Notes: generated from the letters alone by a model not told the origin. Shown: positions 14,847-30,200, counted from the stretch's first letter. The stretch: DNA of 64,000 nucleotides from Parapristionchus giblindavisi (GCA_943737045.1 CALSFV010000029.1:620001-684000), one strand, 5' to 3'. Translations and numbers: made by a program.

Positions 14847-15167
14847 TGATCAGATCAGAGTAAAAACTACTTTCGTACTTCGGTCATTATAGCCGCTGTA
14901 AAATATTACCGATCGACATGACGTGAAGTGTGTTACATTCAGAATTTTTTGCTCTATCACATAGTATATCACTCGATAAGGATAGTTGACAATTTGACTT
15001 GTTACAAATTGTTTTGCACCAAAAAGCAGAGAGAACGGGAAGATAATTTTGCATTTTGAACGTACAGACATAGTGGAGAAGCGCATCTTAATCAGATTTT
15101 TTCGGTCTTTCATATGGTATATGACACGATGGGTATCCTTGCCATTTTCATATTTCTCAAGTTATTT

Positions 15168-18100
15168 TGATCAAATCAGAGTAAAAGCTACTTTTGTACT
15201 TCGGTCATTATAGCCGCTGTAAAATATTACCGATCGACATGACCTGAAGTGTGTTACATTCAGAATTTTTTGCTCTATCACATAGTATATCACTCGATAA
15301 GGATAGTTGACGATTTGACTTGTTACAAATTGTTTTTCACCAAAAAGCAGAGAGAATGGGAAGATAATTTGGCATTTTGAACGTACAGACATAGTGGAGA
15401 AACGCATCTTATTCAGATTTTTTCGGTCTTTCATATGGTATATGACACGATGGGTATCCTTGCCATTTTCATATTTCTCAAGTTATTTTGATCAAATCAG
15501 AGTAAAAGCTACTTTTGTACTTCGGTCATTATAGCCGCTGTAAAATATTACCGATCGACATGACCTGAAGTGTGTTACATTCAGAATTTTTTGCTCTATC
15601 ACATAGTATATCACTCGATAAGGATAGTTGACGATTTGACTTGTTACAAATTGTTTTGCACCAAAAAGCAGAGAGAATGGGAAGATAATTTGGCATTTTG
15701 AACGTACAGACATAGTGGAGAAACGCATCTTATTCAGATTTTTTTCGGTCTTTCATATGGTATATGACACGAGGGGTATCCTTGCTATTTTCATATTTCT
15801 CAAGTTATTTTGATCAAATCAGAGTAAAAGCTACTTTCGTACTTCGGTCATTATAGCCGCTGTAAAATATTACCGATCGACATGACGTGAAGTGTGTTAC
15901 ATTCAGAATTTTTTGCTCTATCACATAGTATATCACTCGATAAGGATAGTTGACCATTTTGACTTGTTACAAATTGTTTTGCACCAAAAAGCAGAGAGAA
16001 CGGGAAGATAATTTTGCATTTTGAACGTACAGACATAGTGGAGAAGCGCATCTTATTCAGATTTTTTCGGTCTTTCATTTGGTATATGACACGATAGGTA
16101 TCCTTGCCATTTTCATATTTCTCAAGTTATTTTGATCAAATCAGAGTAAAAACTACTTTCGTACTTCGGTCATTATAGCCGCTGTAAAATATTACCGATC
16201 GACATGACCTGAAGTGTGTTACATTCAGAATTTTTTGCTCTATCACATAGTATATCACTCGATAAGGATAGTTGACAATTTGACTTGTTACAAATTGTTT
16301 TGCACCAAAAAGCAGAGAGAACGGGAAGATAATTTTGCATTTTGAACGTACAGACATAGTGGAGAAGCGCATCTTAATCAGATTTTTTCGGTCTTTCATA
16401 TGGTATATGACACGATGGGTATCCTTGCCATTTTCATATTTCTCAAGTTATTTTGATCAAATCAGAGTAAAAGCTACTTTTGTACTTCGGTCATTATAGC
16501 CGCTGTAAAATATTACCGATCGACATGACCTGAAGTGTGTTACATTCAGAATTTTTTGCTCTATCACATAGTATATCACTCGATAAGGATAGTTGACGAT
16601 TTGACTTGTTACAATTTGTTTTGCACCAAAAAGCAGAGAGAATGGGAAGATAATTTGGCATTTTGAACGTACAGACATAGTGGAGAAACGCATCTTATTC
16701 AGATTTTTTCGGTCTTTCATATGGTATATGACACGATGGGTATCCTTGCCATTTTCATATTTCTCAAGTTATTTTGATCAAATCAGAGTAAAAGCTACTT
16801 TTGTACTTCGGTCATTATAGCCGCTGTAAAATATTACCGATCGACATGACCTGAAGTGTGTTACATTCAGAATTTTTTGCTCTATCACATAGTATATCAC
16901 TCGATAAGGATAGTTGACGATTTGACTTGTTACAAATTGTTTTGCACCAAAAAGCAGAGAGAATGGGAAGATAATTTGGCATTTTGAACGTACAGACATA
17001 GTGGAGAAACGCATCTTATTCAGATTTTTTTCGGTCTTTCATATGGTATATGACACGAGGGGTATCCTTGCTATTTTCATATTTCTCAAGTTATTTTGAT
17101 CAAATCAGAGTAAAAGCTACTTTCGTACTTCGGTCATTATAGCCGCTGTAAAATATTACCGATCGACATGACGTGAAGTGTGTTACATTCAGAATTTTTT
17201 GCTCTATCACATAGTATATCACTCGATAAGTATAGTTGACAATTTGACTTGTTACAAATTGTTTTGCACCAAAAAGCAGAGAGAACGGGAAGATAATTTT
17301 GCATTTTGAACGTACAGACATAGTGGAGAAGCGCATCTTAATCAGATTTTTTCGGTCTTTCATATGGTATATGACACGATGGGTATCCTTGCCATTTTCA
17401 TATTTCTCAAGTTATTTTGATCAAATCAGAGTAAAAGCTACTTTTGTACTTCGGTCATTATAGCCGCTGTAAAATATTACCGATCGACATGACCTGAAGT
17501 GTGTTACATTCAGAATTTTTTGCTCTATCACATAGTATATCACTCGATAAGGATAGTTGACGATTTGACTTGTTACAAATTGTTTTTCACCAAAAAGCAG
17601 AGAGAATGGGAAGATAATTTGGCATTTTGAACGTACAGACATAGTGGAGAAACGCATCTTATTCAGATTTTTTCGGTCTTTCATATGGTATATGACACGA
17701 TGGGTATCCTTGCCATTTTCATATTTCTCAAGTTATTTTGATCAAATCAGAGTAAAAGCTACTTTTGTACTTCGGTCATTATAGCCGCTGTAAAATATTA
17801 CCGATCGACATGACCTGAAGTGTGTTACATTCAGAATTTTTTGCTCTATCACATAGTATATCACTCGATAAGGATAGTTGACGATTTGACTTGTTACAAA
17901 TTGTTTTGCACCAAAAAGCAGAGAGAATGGGAAGATAATTTGGCATTTTGAACGTACAGACATAGTGGAGAAACGCATCTTATTCAGATTTTTTTCGGTC
18001 TTTCATATGGTATATGACACGAGGGGTATCCTTGCTATTTTCATATTTCTCAAGTTATTTTGATCAAATCAGAGTAAAAGCTACTTTCGTACTTCGGTCA

Positions 18101-21100
18101 TTATAGCCGCTGTAAAATATTACCGATCGACATGACGTGAAGTGTGTTACATTCAGAATTTTTTGCTCTATCACATAGTATATCACTCGATAAGGATAGT
18201 TGACCATTTTGACTTGTTACAAATTGTTTTGCACCAAAAAGCAGAGAGAACGGGAAGATAATTTTGCATTTTGAACGTACAGACATAGTGGAGAAGCGCA
18301 TCTTATTCAGATTTTTTCGGTCTTTCATTTGGTATATGACACGATAGGTATCCTTGCCATTTTCATATTTCTCAAGTTATTTTGATCAAATCAGAGTAAA
18401 AACTACTTTCGTACTTCGGTCATTATAGCCGCTGTAAAATATTACCGATCGACATGACCTGAAGTGTGTTACATTCAGAATTTTTTGCTCTATCACATAG
18501 TATATCACTCGATAAGGATAGTTGACAATTTGACTTGTTACAAATTGTTTTGCACCAAAAAGCAGAGAGAACGGGAAGATAATTTTGCATTTTGAACGTA
18601 CAGACATAGTGGAGAAGCGCATCTTAATCAGATTTTTTCGGTCTTTCATATGGTATATGACACGATGGGTATCCTTGCCATTTTCATATTTCTCAAGTTA
18701 TTTTGATCAAATCAGAGTAAAAGCTACTTTTGTACTTCGGTCATTATAGCCGCTGTAAAATATTACCGATCGACATGACCTGAAGTGTGTTACATTCAGA
18801 ATTTTTTGCTCTATCACATAGTATATCACTCGATAAGGATAGTTGACGATTTGACTTGTTACAATTTGTTTTGCACCAAAAAGCAGAGAGAATGGGAAGA
18901 TAATTTGGCATTTTGAACGTACAGACATAGTGGAGAAACGCATCTTATTCAGATTTTTTCGGTCTTTCATATGGTATATGACACGATGGGTATCCTTGCC
19001 ATTTTCATATTTCTCAAGTTATTTTGATCAAATCAGAGTAAAAGCTACTTTTGTACTTCGGTCATTATAGCCGCTGTAAAATATTACCGATCGACATGAC
19101 CTGAAGTGTGTTACATTCAGAATTTTTTGCTCTATCACATAGTATATCACTCGATAAGGATAGTTGACGATTTGACTTGTTACAAATTGTTTTGCACCAA
19201 AAAGCAGAGAGAATGGGAAGATAATTTGGCATTTTGAACGTACAGACATAGTGGAGAAACGCATCTTATTCAGATTTTTTTCGGTCTTTCATATGGTATA
19301 TGACACGAGGGGTATCCTTGCTATTTTCATATTTCTCAAGTTATTTTGATCAAATCAGAGTAAAAGCTACTTTCGTACTTCGGTCATTATAGCCGCTGTA
19401 AAATATTACCGATCGACATGACGTGAAGTGTGTTACATTCAGAATTTTTTGCTCTATCACATAGTATATCACTCGATAAGTATAGTTGACAATTTGACTT
19501 GTTACAAATTGTTTTGCACCAAAAAGCAGAGAGAACGGGAAGATAATTTTGCATTTTGAACGTACAGACATAGTGGAGAAGCGCATCTTAATCAGATTTT
19601 TTCGGTCTTTCATATGGTATATGACACGATGGGTATCCTTGCCATTTTCATATTTCTCAAGTTATTTTGATCAAATCAGAGTAAAAGCTACTTTTGTACT
19701 TCGGTCATTATAGCCGCTGTAAAATATTACCGATCGACATGACCTGAAGTGTGTTACATTCAGAATTTTTTGCTCTATCACATAGTATATCACTCGATAA
19801 GGATAGTTGACGATTTGACTTGTTACAAATTGTTTTTCACCAAAAAGCAGAGAGAATGGGAAGATAATTTGGCATTTTGAACGTACAGACATAGTGGAGA
19901 AACGCATCTTATTCAGATTTTTTCGGTCTTTCATATGGTATATGACACGATGGGTATCCTTGCCATTTTCATATTTCTCAAGTTATTTTGATCAAATCAG
20001 AGTAAAAGCTACTTTTGTACTTCGGTCATTATAGCCGCTGTAAAATATTACCGATCGACATGACCTGAAGTGTGTTACATTCAGAATTTTTTGCTCTATC
20101 ACATAGTATATCACTCGATAAGGATAGTTGACGATTTGACTTGTTACAAATTGTTTTGCACCAAAAAGCAGAGAGAATGGGAAGATAATTTGGCATTTTG
20201 AACGTACAGACATAGTGGAGAAACGCATCTTATTCAGATTTTTTTCGGTCTTTCATATGGTATATGACACGAGGGGTATCCTTGCTATTTTCATATTTCT
20301 CAAGTTATTTTGATCAAATCAGAGTAAAAGCTACTTTCGTACTTCGGTCATTATAGCCGCTGTAAAATATTACCGATCGACATGACGTGAAGTGTGTTAC
20401 ATTCAGAATTTTTTGCTCTATCACATAGTATATCACTCGATAAGGATAGTTGACCATTTTGACTTGTTACAAATTGTTTTGCACCAAAAAGCAGAGAGAA
20501 CGGGAAGATAATTTTGCATTTTGAACGTACAGACATAGTGGAGAAGCGCATCTTATTCAGATTTTTTCGGTCTTTCATTTGGTATATGACACGATAGGTA
20601 TCCTTGCCATTTTCATATTTCTCAAGTTATTTTGATCAAATCAGAGTAAAAACTACTTTCGTACTTCGGTCATTATAGCCGCTGTAAAATATTACCGATC
20701 GACATGACCTGAAGTGTGTTACATTCAGAATTTTTTGCTCTATCACATAGTATATCACTCGATAAGGATAGTTGACAATTTGACTTGTTACAAATTGTTT
20801 TGCACCAAAAAGCAGAGAGAACGGGAAGATAATTTTGCATTTTGAACGTACAGACATAGTGGAGAAGCGCATCTTAATCAGATTTTTTCGGTCTTTCATA
20901 TGGTATATGACACGATGGGTATCCTTGCCATTTTCATATTTCTCAAGTTATTTTGATCAAATCAGAGTAAAAGCTACTTTTGTACTTCGGTCATTATAGC
21001 CGCTGTAAAATATTACCGATCGACATGACCTGAAGTGTGTTACATTCAGAATTTTTTGCTCTATCACATAGTATATCACTCGATAAGGATAGTTGACGAT

Positions 21101-22882
21101 TTGACTTGTTACAATTTGTTTTGCACCAAAAAGCAGAGAGAATGGGAAGATAATTTGGCATTTTGAACGTACAGACATAGTGGAGAAACGCATCTTATTC
21201 AGATTTTTTCGGTCTTTCATATGGTATATGACACGATGGGTATCCTTGCCATTTTCATATTTCTCAAGTTATTTTGATCAAATCAGAGTAAAAGCTACTT
21301 TTGTACTTCGGTCATTATAGCCGCTGTAAAATATTACCGATCGACATGACCTGAAGTGTGTTACATTCAGAATTTTTTGCTCTATCACATAGTATATCAC
21401 TCGATAAGGATAGTTGACGATTTGACTTGTTACAAATTGTTTTGCACCAAAAAGCAGAGAGAATGGGAAGATAATTTGGCATTTTGAACGTACAGACATA
21501 GTGGAGAAACGCATCTTATTCAGATTTTTTTCGGTCTTTCATATGGTATATGACACGAGGGGTATCCTTGCTATTTTCATATTTCTCAAGTTATTTTGAT
21601 CAAATCAGAGTAAAAGCTACTTTCGTACTTCGGTCATTATAGCCGCTGTAAAATATTACCGATCGACATGACGTGAAGTGTGTTACATTCAGAATTTTTT
21701 GCTCTATCACATAGTATATCACTCGATAAGTATAGTTGACAATTTGACTTGTTACAAATTGTTTTGCACCAAAAAGCAGAGAGAACGGGAAGATAATTTT
21801 GCATTTTGAACGTACAGACATAGTGGAGAAGCGCATCTTAATCAGATTTTTTCGGTCTTTCATATGGTATATGACACGATGGGTATCCTTGCCATTTTCA
21901 TATTTCTCAAGTTATTTTGATCAAATCAGAGTAAAAGCTACTTTTGTACTTCGGTCATTATAGCCGCTGTAAAATATTACCGATCGACATGACCTGAAGT
22001 GTGTTACATTCAGAATTTTTTGCTCTATCACATAGTATATCACTCGATAAGGATAGTTGACGATTTGACTTGTTACAAATTGTTTTTCACCAAAAAGCAG
22101 AGAGAATGGGAAGATAATTTGGCATTTTGAACGTACAGACATAGTGGAGAAACGCATCTTATTCAGATTTTTTCGGTCTTTCATATGGTATATGACACGA
22201 TGGGTATCCTTGCCATTTTCATATTTCTCAAGTTATTTTGATCAAATCAGAGTAAAAGCTACTTTTGTACTTCGGTCATTATAGCCGCTGTAAAATATTA
22301 CCGATCGACATGACCTGAAGTGTGTTACATTCAGAATTTTTTGCTCTATCACATAGTATATCACTCGATAAGGATAGTTGACGATTTGACTTGTTACAAA
22401 TTGTTTTGCACCAAAAAGCAGAGAGAATGGGAAGATAATTTGGCATTTTGAACGTACAGACATAGTGGAGAAACGCATCTTATTCAGATTTTTTTCGGTC
22501 TTTCATATGGTATATGACACGAGGGGTATCCTTGCTATTTTCATATTTCTCAAGTTATTTTGATCAAATCAGAGTAAAAGCTACTTTCGTACTTCGGTCA
22601 TTATAGCCGCTGTAAAATATTACCGATCGACATGACGTGAAGTGTGTTACATTCAGAATTTTTTGCTCTATCACATAGTATATCACTCGATAAGGATAGT
22701 TGACCATTTTGACTTGTTACAAATTGTTTTGCACCAAAAAGCAGAGAGAACGGGAAGATAATTTTGCATTTTGAACGTACAGACATAGTGGAGAAGCGCA
22801 TCTTATTCAGATTTTTTCGGTCTTTCATTTGGTATATGACACGATAGGTATCCTTGCCATTTTCATATTTCTCAAGTTATTT
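15168..22882. repeat. Seven-monomer higher-order repeat, 2250 bp, about 3.4 copies
   Basis: Monomers recur with a strict 2250-bp step: 15168, 17418, 19668 and 21918 for the TTGTTTTTCACC type; 16454, 18704 and 20954 for the TTACAATTTGTTTTGC type. The period is 7 x 321 plus three bases, contributed by 1-bp insertions in three monomers. Copies look nearly identical by eye, so this is one of the youngest amplifications in the window. The monomer just upstream (14847) differs from its counterparts at 17097 and 19347, which marks the left edge. Confidence 0.9.
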
Positions 22883-25800
22883 TGATCAAATCAGAGTAAA
22901 AACTACTTTCGTACTTCGGTCATTATAGCCGCTGTAAAATATTACCGATCGACATGACCTGAAGTGTGTTACATTCAGAATTTTTTGCTCTATCACATAG
23001 TATATCACTCGATAAGGATAGTTGACGATTTGACTTGTTACAAATTGTTTTGCACCAAAAAGCAGAGAGAATGGGAAGATAATTTGGCATTTTGAACGTA
23101 CAGACATAGTGGAGAAACGCATCTTATTCAGATTTTTTTCGGTCTTTCATATGGTATATGACACGAGGGGTATCCTTGCTATTTTCATATTTCTCAAGTT
23201 ATTTTGATCAAATCAGAGTAAAAGCTACTTTCGTACTTCGGTCATTATAGCCGCTGTAAAATATTACCGATCGACATGACGTGAAGTGTGTTACATTCAG
23301 AATTTTTTGCTCTATCACATAGTATATCACTCGATAAGGATAGTTGACCATTTTGACTTGTTACAAATTGTTTTGCACCAAAAAGCAGAGAGAACGGGAA
23401 GATAATTTTGCATTTTGAACGTACAGACATAGTGGAGAAGCGCATCTTATTCAGATTTTTTCGGTCTTTCATTTGGTATATGACACGATAGGTATCCTTG
23501 CCATTTTCATATTTCTCAAGTTATTTTGATCAAATCAGAGTAAAAACTACTTTCGTACTTCGGTCATTATAGCCGCTGTAAAATATTACCGATCGACATG
23601 ACCTGAAGTGTGTTACATTCAGAATTTTTTGCTCTATCACATAGTATATCACTCGATAAGGATAGTTGACAATTTGACTTGTTACAAATTGTTTTGCACC
23701 AAAAAGCAGAGAGAACGGGAAGATAATTTTGCATTTTGAACGTACAGACATAGTGGAGAAGCGCATCTTAATCAGATTTTTTCGGTCTTTCATATGGTAT
23801 ATGACACGATGGGTATCCTTGCCATTTTCATATTTCTCAAGTTATTTTGATCAAATCAGAGTAAAAGCTACTTTTGTACTTCGGTCATTATAGCCGCTGT
23901 AAAATATTACCGATCGACATGACCTGAAGTGTGTTACATTCAGAATTTTTTGCTCTATCACATAGTATATCACTCGATAAGGATAGTTGACGATTTGACT
24001 TGTTACAATTTGTTTTGCACCAAAAAGCAGAGAGAATGGGAAGATAATTTGGCATTTTGAACGTACAGACATAGTGGAGAAACGCATCTTATTCAGATTT
24101 TTTCGGTCTTTCATATGGTATATGACACGATGGGTATCCTTGCCATTTTCATATTTCTCAAGTTATTTTGATCAAATCAGAGTAAAAGCTACTTTTGTAC
24201 TTCGGTCATTATAGCCGCTGTAAAATATTACCGATCGACATGACCTGAAGTGTGTTACATTCAGAATTTTTTGCTCTATCACATAGTATATCACTCGATA
24301 AGGATAGTTGACGATTTGACTTGTTACAAATTGTTTTGCACCAAAAAGCAGAGAGAATGGGAAGATAATTTGGCATTTTGAACGTACAGACATAGTGGAG
24401 AAACGCATCTTATTCAGATTTTTTTCGGTCTTTCATATGGTATATGACACGAGGGGTATCCTTGCTATTTTCATATTTCTCAAGTTATTTTGATCAAATC
24501 AGAGTAAAAGCTACTTTCGTACTTCGGTCATTATAGCCGCTGTAAAATATTACCGATCGACATGACGTGAAGTGTGTTACATTCAGAATTTTTTGCTCTA
24601 TCACATAGTATATCACTCGATAAGGATAGTTGACGATTTGACTTGTTACAAATTGTTTTGCACCAAAAAGCAGAGAGAATGGGAAGATAATTTGGCATTT
24701 TGAACGTACAGACATAGTGGAGAAACGCATCTTATTCAGATTTTTTCGGTCTTTCATATGGTATATGACACGATGGGTATCCTTGCCATTTTCATATTTC
24801 TCAAGTTATTTTGATCAAATCAGAGTAAAAGCTACTTTTGTACTTCGGTCATTATAGCCGCTGTAAAATATTACCGATCGACATGACCTGAAGTGTGTTA
24901 CATTCAGAATTTTTTGCTCTATCACATAGTATATCACTCGATAAGGATAGTTGACGATTTGACTTGTTACAAATTGTTTTGCACCAAAAAGCAGAGAGAA
25001 TGGGAAGATAATTTGGCATTTTGAACGTACAGACATAGTGGAGAGACGCATCTTATTCAGATTTTTTTCGGTCTTTCATATGGTATATGACACGAGGGGT
25101 ATCCTTGCTATTTTCATATTTCTCAAGTTATTTTGATCAAATCAGAGTAAAAGCTACTTTCGTACTTCGGTCATTATAGCCGCTGTAAAATATTACCGAT
25201 CGACATGACGTGAAGTGTGTTACATTCAGAATTTTTTGCTCTATCACATAGTATATCACTCGATAAGGATAGTTGACCATTTTGACTTGTTACAAATTGT
25301 TTTGCACCAAAAAGCAGAGAGAACGGGAAGATAATTTTGCATTTTGAACGTACAGACATAGTGGAGAAGCGCATCTTATTCAGATTTTTTCGGTCTTTCA
25401 TTTGGTATATGACACGATAGGTATCCTTGCCATTTTCATATTTCTCAAGTTATTTTGATCAAATCAGAGTAAAAACTACTTTCGTACTTCGGTCATTATA
25501 GCCGCTGTAAAATATTACCGATCGACATGACCTGAAGTGTGTTACATTCAGAATTTTTTGCTCTATCACATAGTATATCACTCGATAAGGATAGTTGACA
25601 ATTTGACTTGTTACAAATTGTTTTGCACCAAAAAGCAGAGAGAACGGGAAGATAATTTTGCATTTTGAACGTACAGACATAGTGGAGAAGCGCTTCTTAT
25701 TCAGATTTTTTCGGTCTTTCATCTGGTATATGACACGATAGGTATCCTTGCCATTGTCATATTTTTCAAGTTATTTTGATCAAATCAGAGTAAAAGCTAC

Positions 25801-27104
25801 TTTCGTACTTCGGTCATTATAGCCGCTGTAAAATATTACCGATCGACATGACGTGAAGTGTGTTACATTCAGAATTTTTTGCTCTATCACATAGTATATC
25901 ACTCGATAAGGATAGTTGATAATTTGACTTGTTACAAATTGTTTTGCGCCAAAAAGCAGAGAGAATAGGAAGATAATTTTGCATTTTGAACGTACAGACA
26001 TAGTGGAGAAGCGCATCTTAATCAGATTTTTTCGGTCTTTCATATGGTATATGACACGATAGGTATCCTTGCCATTTTCATATTTCTCAAGTTATTTTGA
26101 TCAAATCAGAGTAAAAGCTACTTTTGTACTTCGGTCATTATAGCCGCTGTAAAATATTACCGATCGACATGACCTGAAGTGTGTTACATTCAGAATTTTT
26201 TACTCTATCACATAGTATATCACTCGATAAGGATAGTTGATAATTTGACTTGTTACAAATTGTTTTGCGCCAAAAAGCAGAGAGAATGGGAAGATAATTT
26301 TGCATTTTGAACGTACAGACATAGTGGAGAAGCGCATCTTATTCAGATTTTTTCGGCCTTTCATTTGGTATATGACACGATAGGTATCCTTGCCATTTTC
26401 ATATTTCTCAAGTTATTTTGATCAAATCAGAGTAAAAACTACTTTCGTACTTCGGTCATTATAGCCGCTGTAAAATATTACCGATCGACATGACCTGAAG
26501 TGTGTTACATTCAGAATTTTTTGCTCTATCACATAGTATATCACTCGATAAGGATAGTTGATAATTTGACTTGTTACAAATTGTTTTGCGCCAAAAAGCA
26601 GAGAGAATAGGAAGATAATTTTGCATTTTGAACGTACAGACATAGTGGAGAAGCGCATCTTAATCAGATTTTTTCGGTCTTTCATATGGTATATGACACG
26701 ATAGGTATCCTTGCCATTTTCATATTTCTCAAGTTATTTTGATCAAATCAGAGTAAAAGCTACTTTTGTACTTCGGTCATTATAGCCGCTGTAAAATATT
26801 ACCGATCGACATGACCTGAAGTGTGTTACATTCAGAATTTTTTACTCTATCACATAGTATATCACTCGATAAGGATAGTTGATAATTTGACTTGTTACAA
26901 ATTGTTTTGCGCCAAAAAGCAGAGAGAATGGGAAGATAATTTTGCATTTTGAACGTACAGACATAGTGGAGAAGCGCATCTTATTCAGATTTTTTCGGTC
27001 TTTCATGTGGTATATGACACGATAGGTATCCTTGCCATTTTCATATTTCTCAAGTTATTTTGATCAAATCAGAGTAAAAGCTACTTTTGTACTTCGGTCA
27101 TTAT

Positions 27105-27213
27105 TACATTTTACATTTTACATTTAAACACTTTATCGAGATCAACTAAGCGGTGGGTCACCGGATCTGTAGTGACATGATATGGTTCCATTGATCCGTG
27201 TTTCTGGCAACGT
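27105..27213 (-). mobile_element. 5'-truncated LINE (non-LTR retrotransposon) 3' end, copy 1
   Basis: A 109-bp non-satellite sequence interrupts a monomer. It is flanked by the 7-bp direct repeat TCATTAT (27098-27104 and 27214-27220) where an uninterrupted monomer has one copy, so this looks like a target-site duplication. Read on the minus strand it ends in about three copies of the heptamer TAAAATG, preceded by a short untranslated stretch and a terminal coding motif (see 27158-27211). A severe 5' truncation, short 3' UTR, simple-repeat tail and target duplication are the hallmarks of target-primed reverse transcription, as in RTE-like LINEs. A SINE sharing a LINE tail is an alternative. 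The clade assignment is inference. Confidence 0.65.
27158..27211 (-). pseudogene. C-terminal scrap of LINE polyprotein, copy 1
   Basis: Seventeen codons plus a TGA read VARNTDQWNHIMSLQIR on the minus strand. A motif of the form A-R-x-x-x-x-W shortly before the stop is common at the C-terminus of RTE-like and related LINE polyproteins. Only this tail survives; the reverse transcriptase and endonuclease are absent, so it is non-functional. The match is from memory of the family pattern and is short. Confidence 0.45.
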
Positions 27214-30200
27214 TCATTATAGCCGCTGTAAAATATTACCGATCGACATGACCTGAAGTGTGTTACATTCAGAATTTTTTGCTCTATCACATAGTATATC
27301 ACTCGATAAGGATAGTTGACGATTTGACTTGTTACAAATTGTTTCGCACCAAAAAGCAGAGAGAATGGGAAGATAATTTGGCATTTTGAACGTACAGACA
27401 TAGTGGAGAAGCGCATCTTATTCAGATTTTTTTCGGTCTTTCATATGGTATATGACACGAGGGGTATCCTTGCTATTTTCATATTTCTCAAGTTATTTTG
27501 ATCAAATCAGAGTAAAAGCTACTTTCGTACTTCGGTCATTATAGCCGCTGTAAAATATTACCGATCGACATGACGTGAAGTGTGTTACATTCAGAATTTT
27601 TTGCTCTATCACATAGTATATCACTCGATAAGGATAGTTGACCATTTTGACTTGTTACAAATTGTTTTGCACCAAAAAGCAGAGAGAACGGGAAGATAAT
27701 TTTGCATTTTGAACGTACAGACATAGTGGAGAAGCGCATCTTATTCAGATTTTTTCGGTCTTTCATTTGGTATATGACACGATAGGTATCCTTGCCATTT
27801 TCATATTTCTCAAGTTATTTTGATCAAATCAGAGTAAAAACTACTTTCGTACTTCGGTCATTATAGCCGCTGTAAAATATTACCGATCGACATGACCTGA
27901 AGTGTGTTACATTCAGAATTTTTTGCTCTATCACATAGTATATCACTCGATAAGGATAGTTGACAATTTGACTTGTTACAAATTGTTTTGCACCAAAAAG
28001 CAGAGAGAACGGGAAGATAATTTTGCATTTTGAACGTACAGACATAGTGGAGAAGCGCATCTTAATCAGATTTTTTCGGTCTTTCATATGGTATATGACA
28101 CGATGGGTATCCTTGCCATTTTCATATTTCTCAAGTTATTTTGATCAAATCAGAGTAAAAGCTACTTTTGTACTTCGGTCATTATAGCCGCTGTAAAATA
28201 TTACCGATCGACATGACCTGAAGTGTGTTACATTCAGAATTTTTTGCTCTATCACATAGTATATCACTCGATAAGGATAGTTGACGATTTGACTTGTTAC
28301 AATTTGTTTTGCACCAAAAAGCAGAGAGAATGGGAAGATAATTTGGCATTTTGAACGTACAGACATAGTGGAGAAACGCATCTTATTCAGATTTTTTCGG
28401 TCTTTCATATGGTATATGACACGATGGGTATCCTTGCCATTTTCATATTTCTCAAGTTATTTTGATCAAATCAGAGTAAAAGCTACTTTTGTACTTCGGT
28501 CATTATAGCCGCTGTAAAATATTACCGATCGACATGACCTGAAGTGTGTTACATTCAGAATTTTTTGCTCTATCACATAGTATATCACTCGATAAGGATA
28601 GTTGACGATTTGACTTGTTACAAATTGTTTTGCACCAAAAAGCAGAGAGAATGGGAAGATAATTTGGCATTTTGAACGTACAGACATAGTGGAGAAACGC
28701 ATCTTATTCAGATTTTTTTCGGTCTTTCATATGGTATATGACACGAGGGGTATCCTTGCTATTTTCATATTTCTCAAGTTATTTTGATCAAATCAGAGTA
28801 AAAGCTACTTTCGTACTTCGGTCATTATAGCCGCTGTAAAATATTACCGATCGACATGACGTGAAGTGTGTTACATTCAGAATTTTTTGCTCTATCACAT
28901 AGTATATCACTCGATAAGGATAGTTGACGATTTGACTTGTTACAAATTGTTTTGCACCAAAAAGCAGAGAGAATGGGAAGATAATTTGGCATTTTGAACG
29001 TACAGACATAGTGGAGAAACGCATCTTATTCAGATTTTTTCGGTCTTTCATATGGTATATGACACGATGGGTATCCTTGCCATTTTCATATTTCTCAAGT
29101 TATTTTGATCAAATCAGAGTAAAAGCTACTTTTGTACTTCGGTCATTATAGCCGCTGTAAAATATTACCGATCGACATGACCTGAAGTGTGTTACATTCA
29201 GAATTTTTTGCTCTATCACATAGTATATCACTCGATAAGGATAGTTGACGATTTGACTTGTTACAAATTGTTTTGCACCAAAAAGCAGAGAGAATGGGAA
29301 GATAATTTGGCATTTTGAACGTACAGACATAGTGGAGAAACGCATCTTATTCAGATTTTTTTCGGTCTTTCATATGGTATATGACACGAGGGGTATCCTT
29401 GCTATTTTCATATTTCTCAAGTTATTTTGATCAAATCAGAGTAAAAGCTACTTTCGTACTTCGGTCATTATAGCCGCTGTAAAATATTACCGATCGACAT
29501 GACGTGAAGTGTGTTACATTCAGAATTTTTTGCTCTATCACATAGTATATCACTCGATAAGGATAGTTGACCATTTTGACTTGTTACAAATTGTTTTGCA
29601 CCAAAAAGCAGAGAGAACGGGAAGATAATTTTGCATTTTGAACGTACAGACATAGTGGAGAAGCGCATCTTATTCAGATTTTTTCGGTCTTTCATTTGGT
29701 ATATGACACGATAGGTATCCTTGCCATTTTCATATTTCTCAAGTTATTTTGATCAAATCAGAGTAAAAACTACTTTCGTACTTCGGTCATTATAGCCGCT
29801 GTAAAATATTACCGATCGACATGACCTGAAGTGTGTTACATTCAGAATTTTTTGCTCTATCACATAGTATATCACTCGATAAGGATAGTTGACAATTTGA
29901 CTTGTTACAAATTGTTTTGCACCAAAAAGCAGAGAGAACGGGAAGATAATTTTGCATTTTGAACGTACAGACATAGTGGAGAAGCGCTTCTTATTCAGAT
30001 TTTTTCGGTCTTTCATCTGGTATATGACACGATAGGTATCCTTGCCATTGTCATATTTTTCAAGTTATTTTGATCAAATCAGAGTAAAAGCTACTTTCGT
30101 ACTTCGGTCATTATAGCCGCTGTAAAATATTACCGATCGACATGACGTGAAGTGTGTTACATTCAGAATTTTTTGCTCTATCACATAGTATATCACTCGA

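Noticed and set aside
15168..22882. Assembly error as the full explanation for the near-identical blocks
   Set aside because: It cannot be excluded without reads, but each HOR has its own private variants and lengths, and insertion copies have differing flanks, which fits real block duplication better.
27111..27416. A 101-codon minus-strand frame across the LINE tail and satellite (also near 30763 and 34416)
   Set aside because: It is a chance fusion of satellite with the tail in a different phase from the LINE C-terminal motif.
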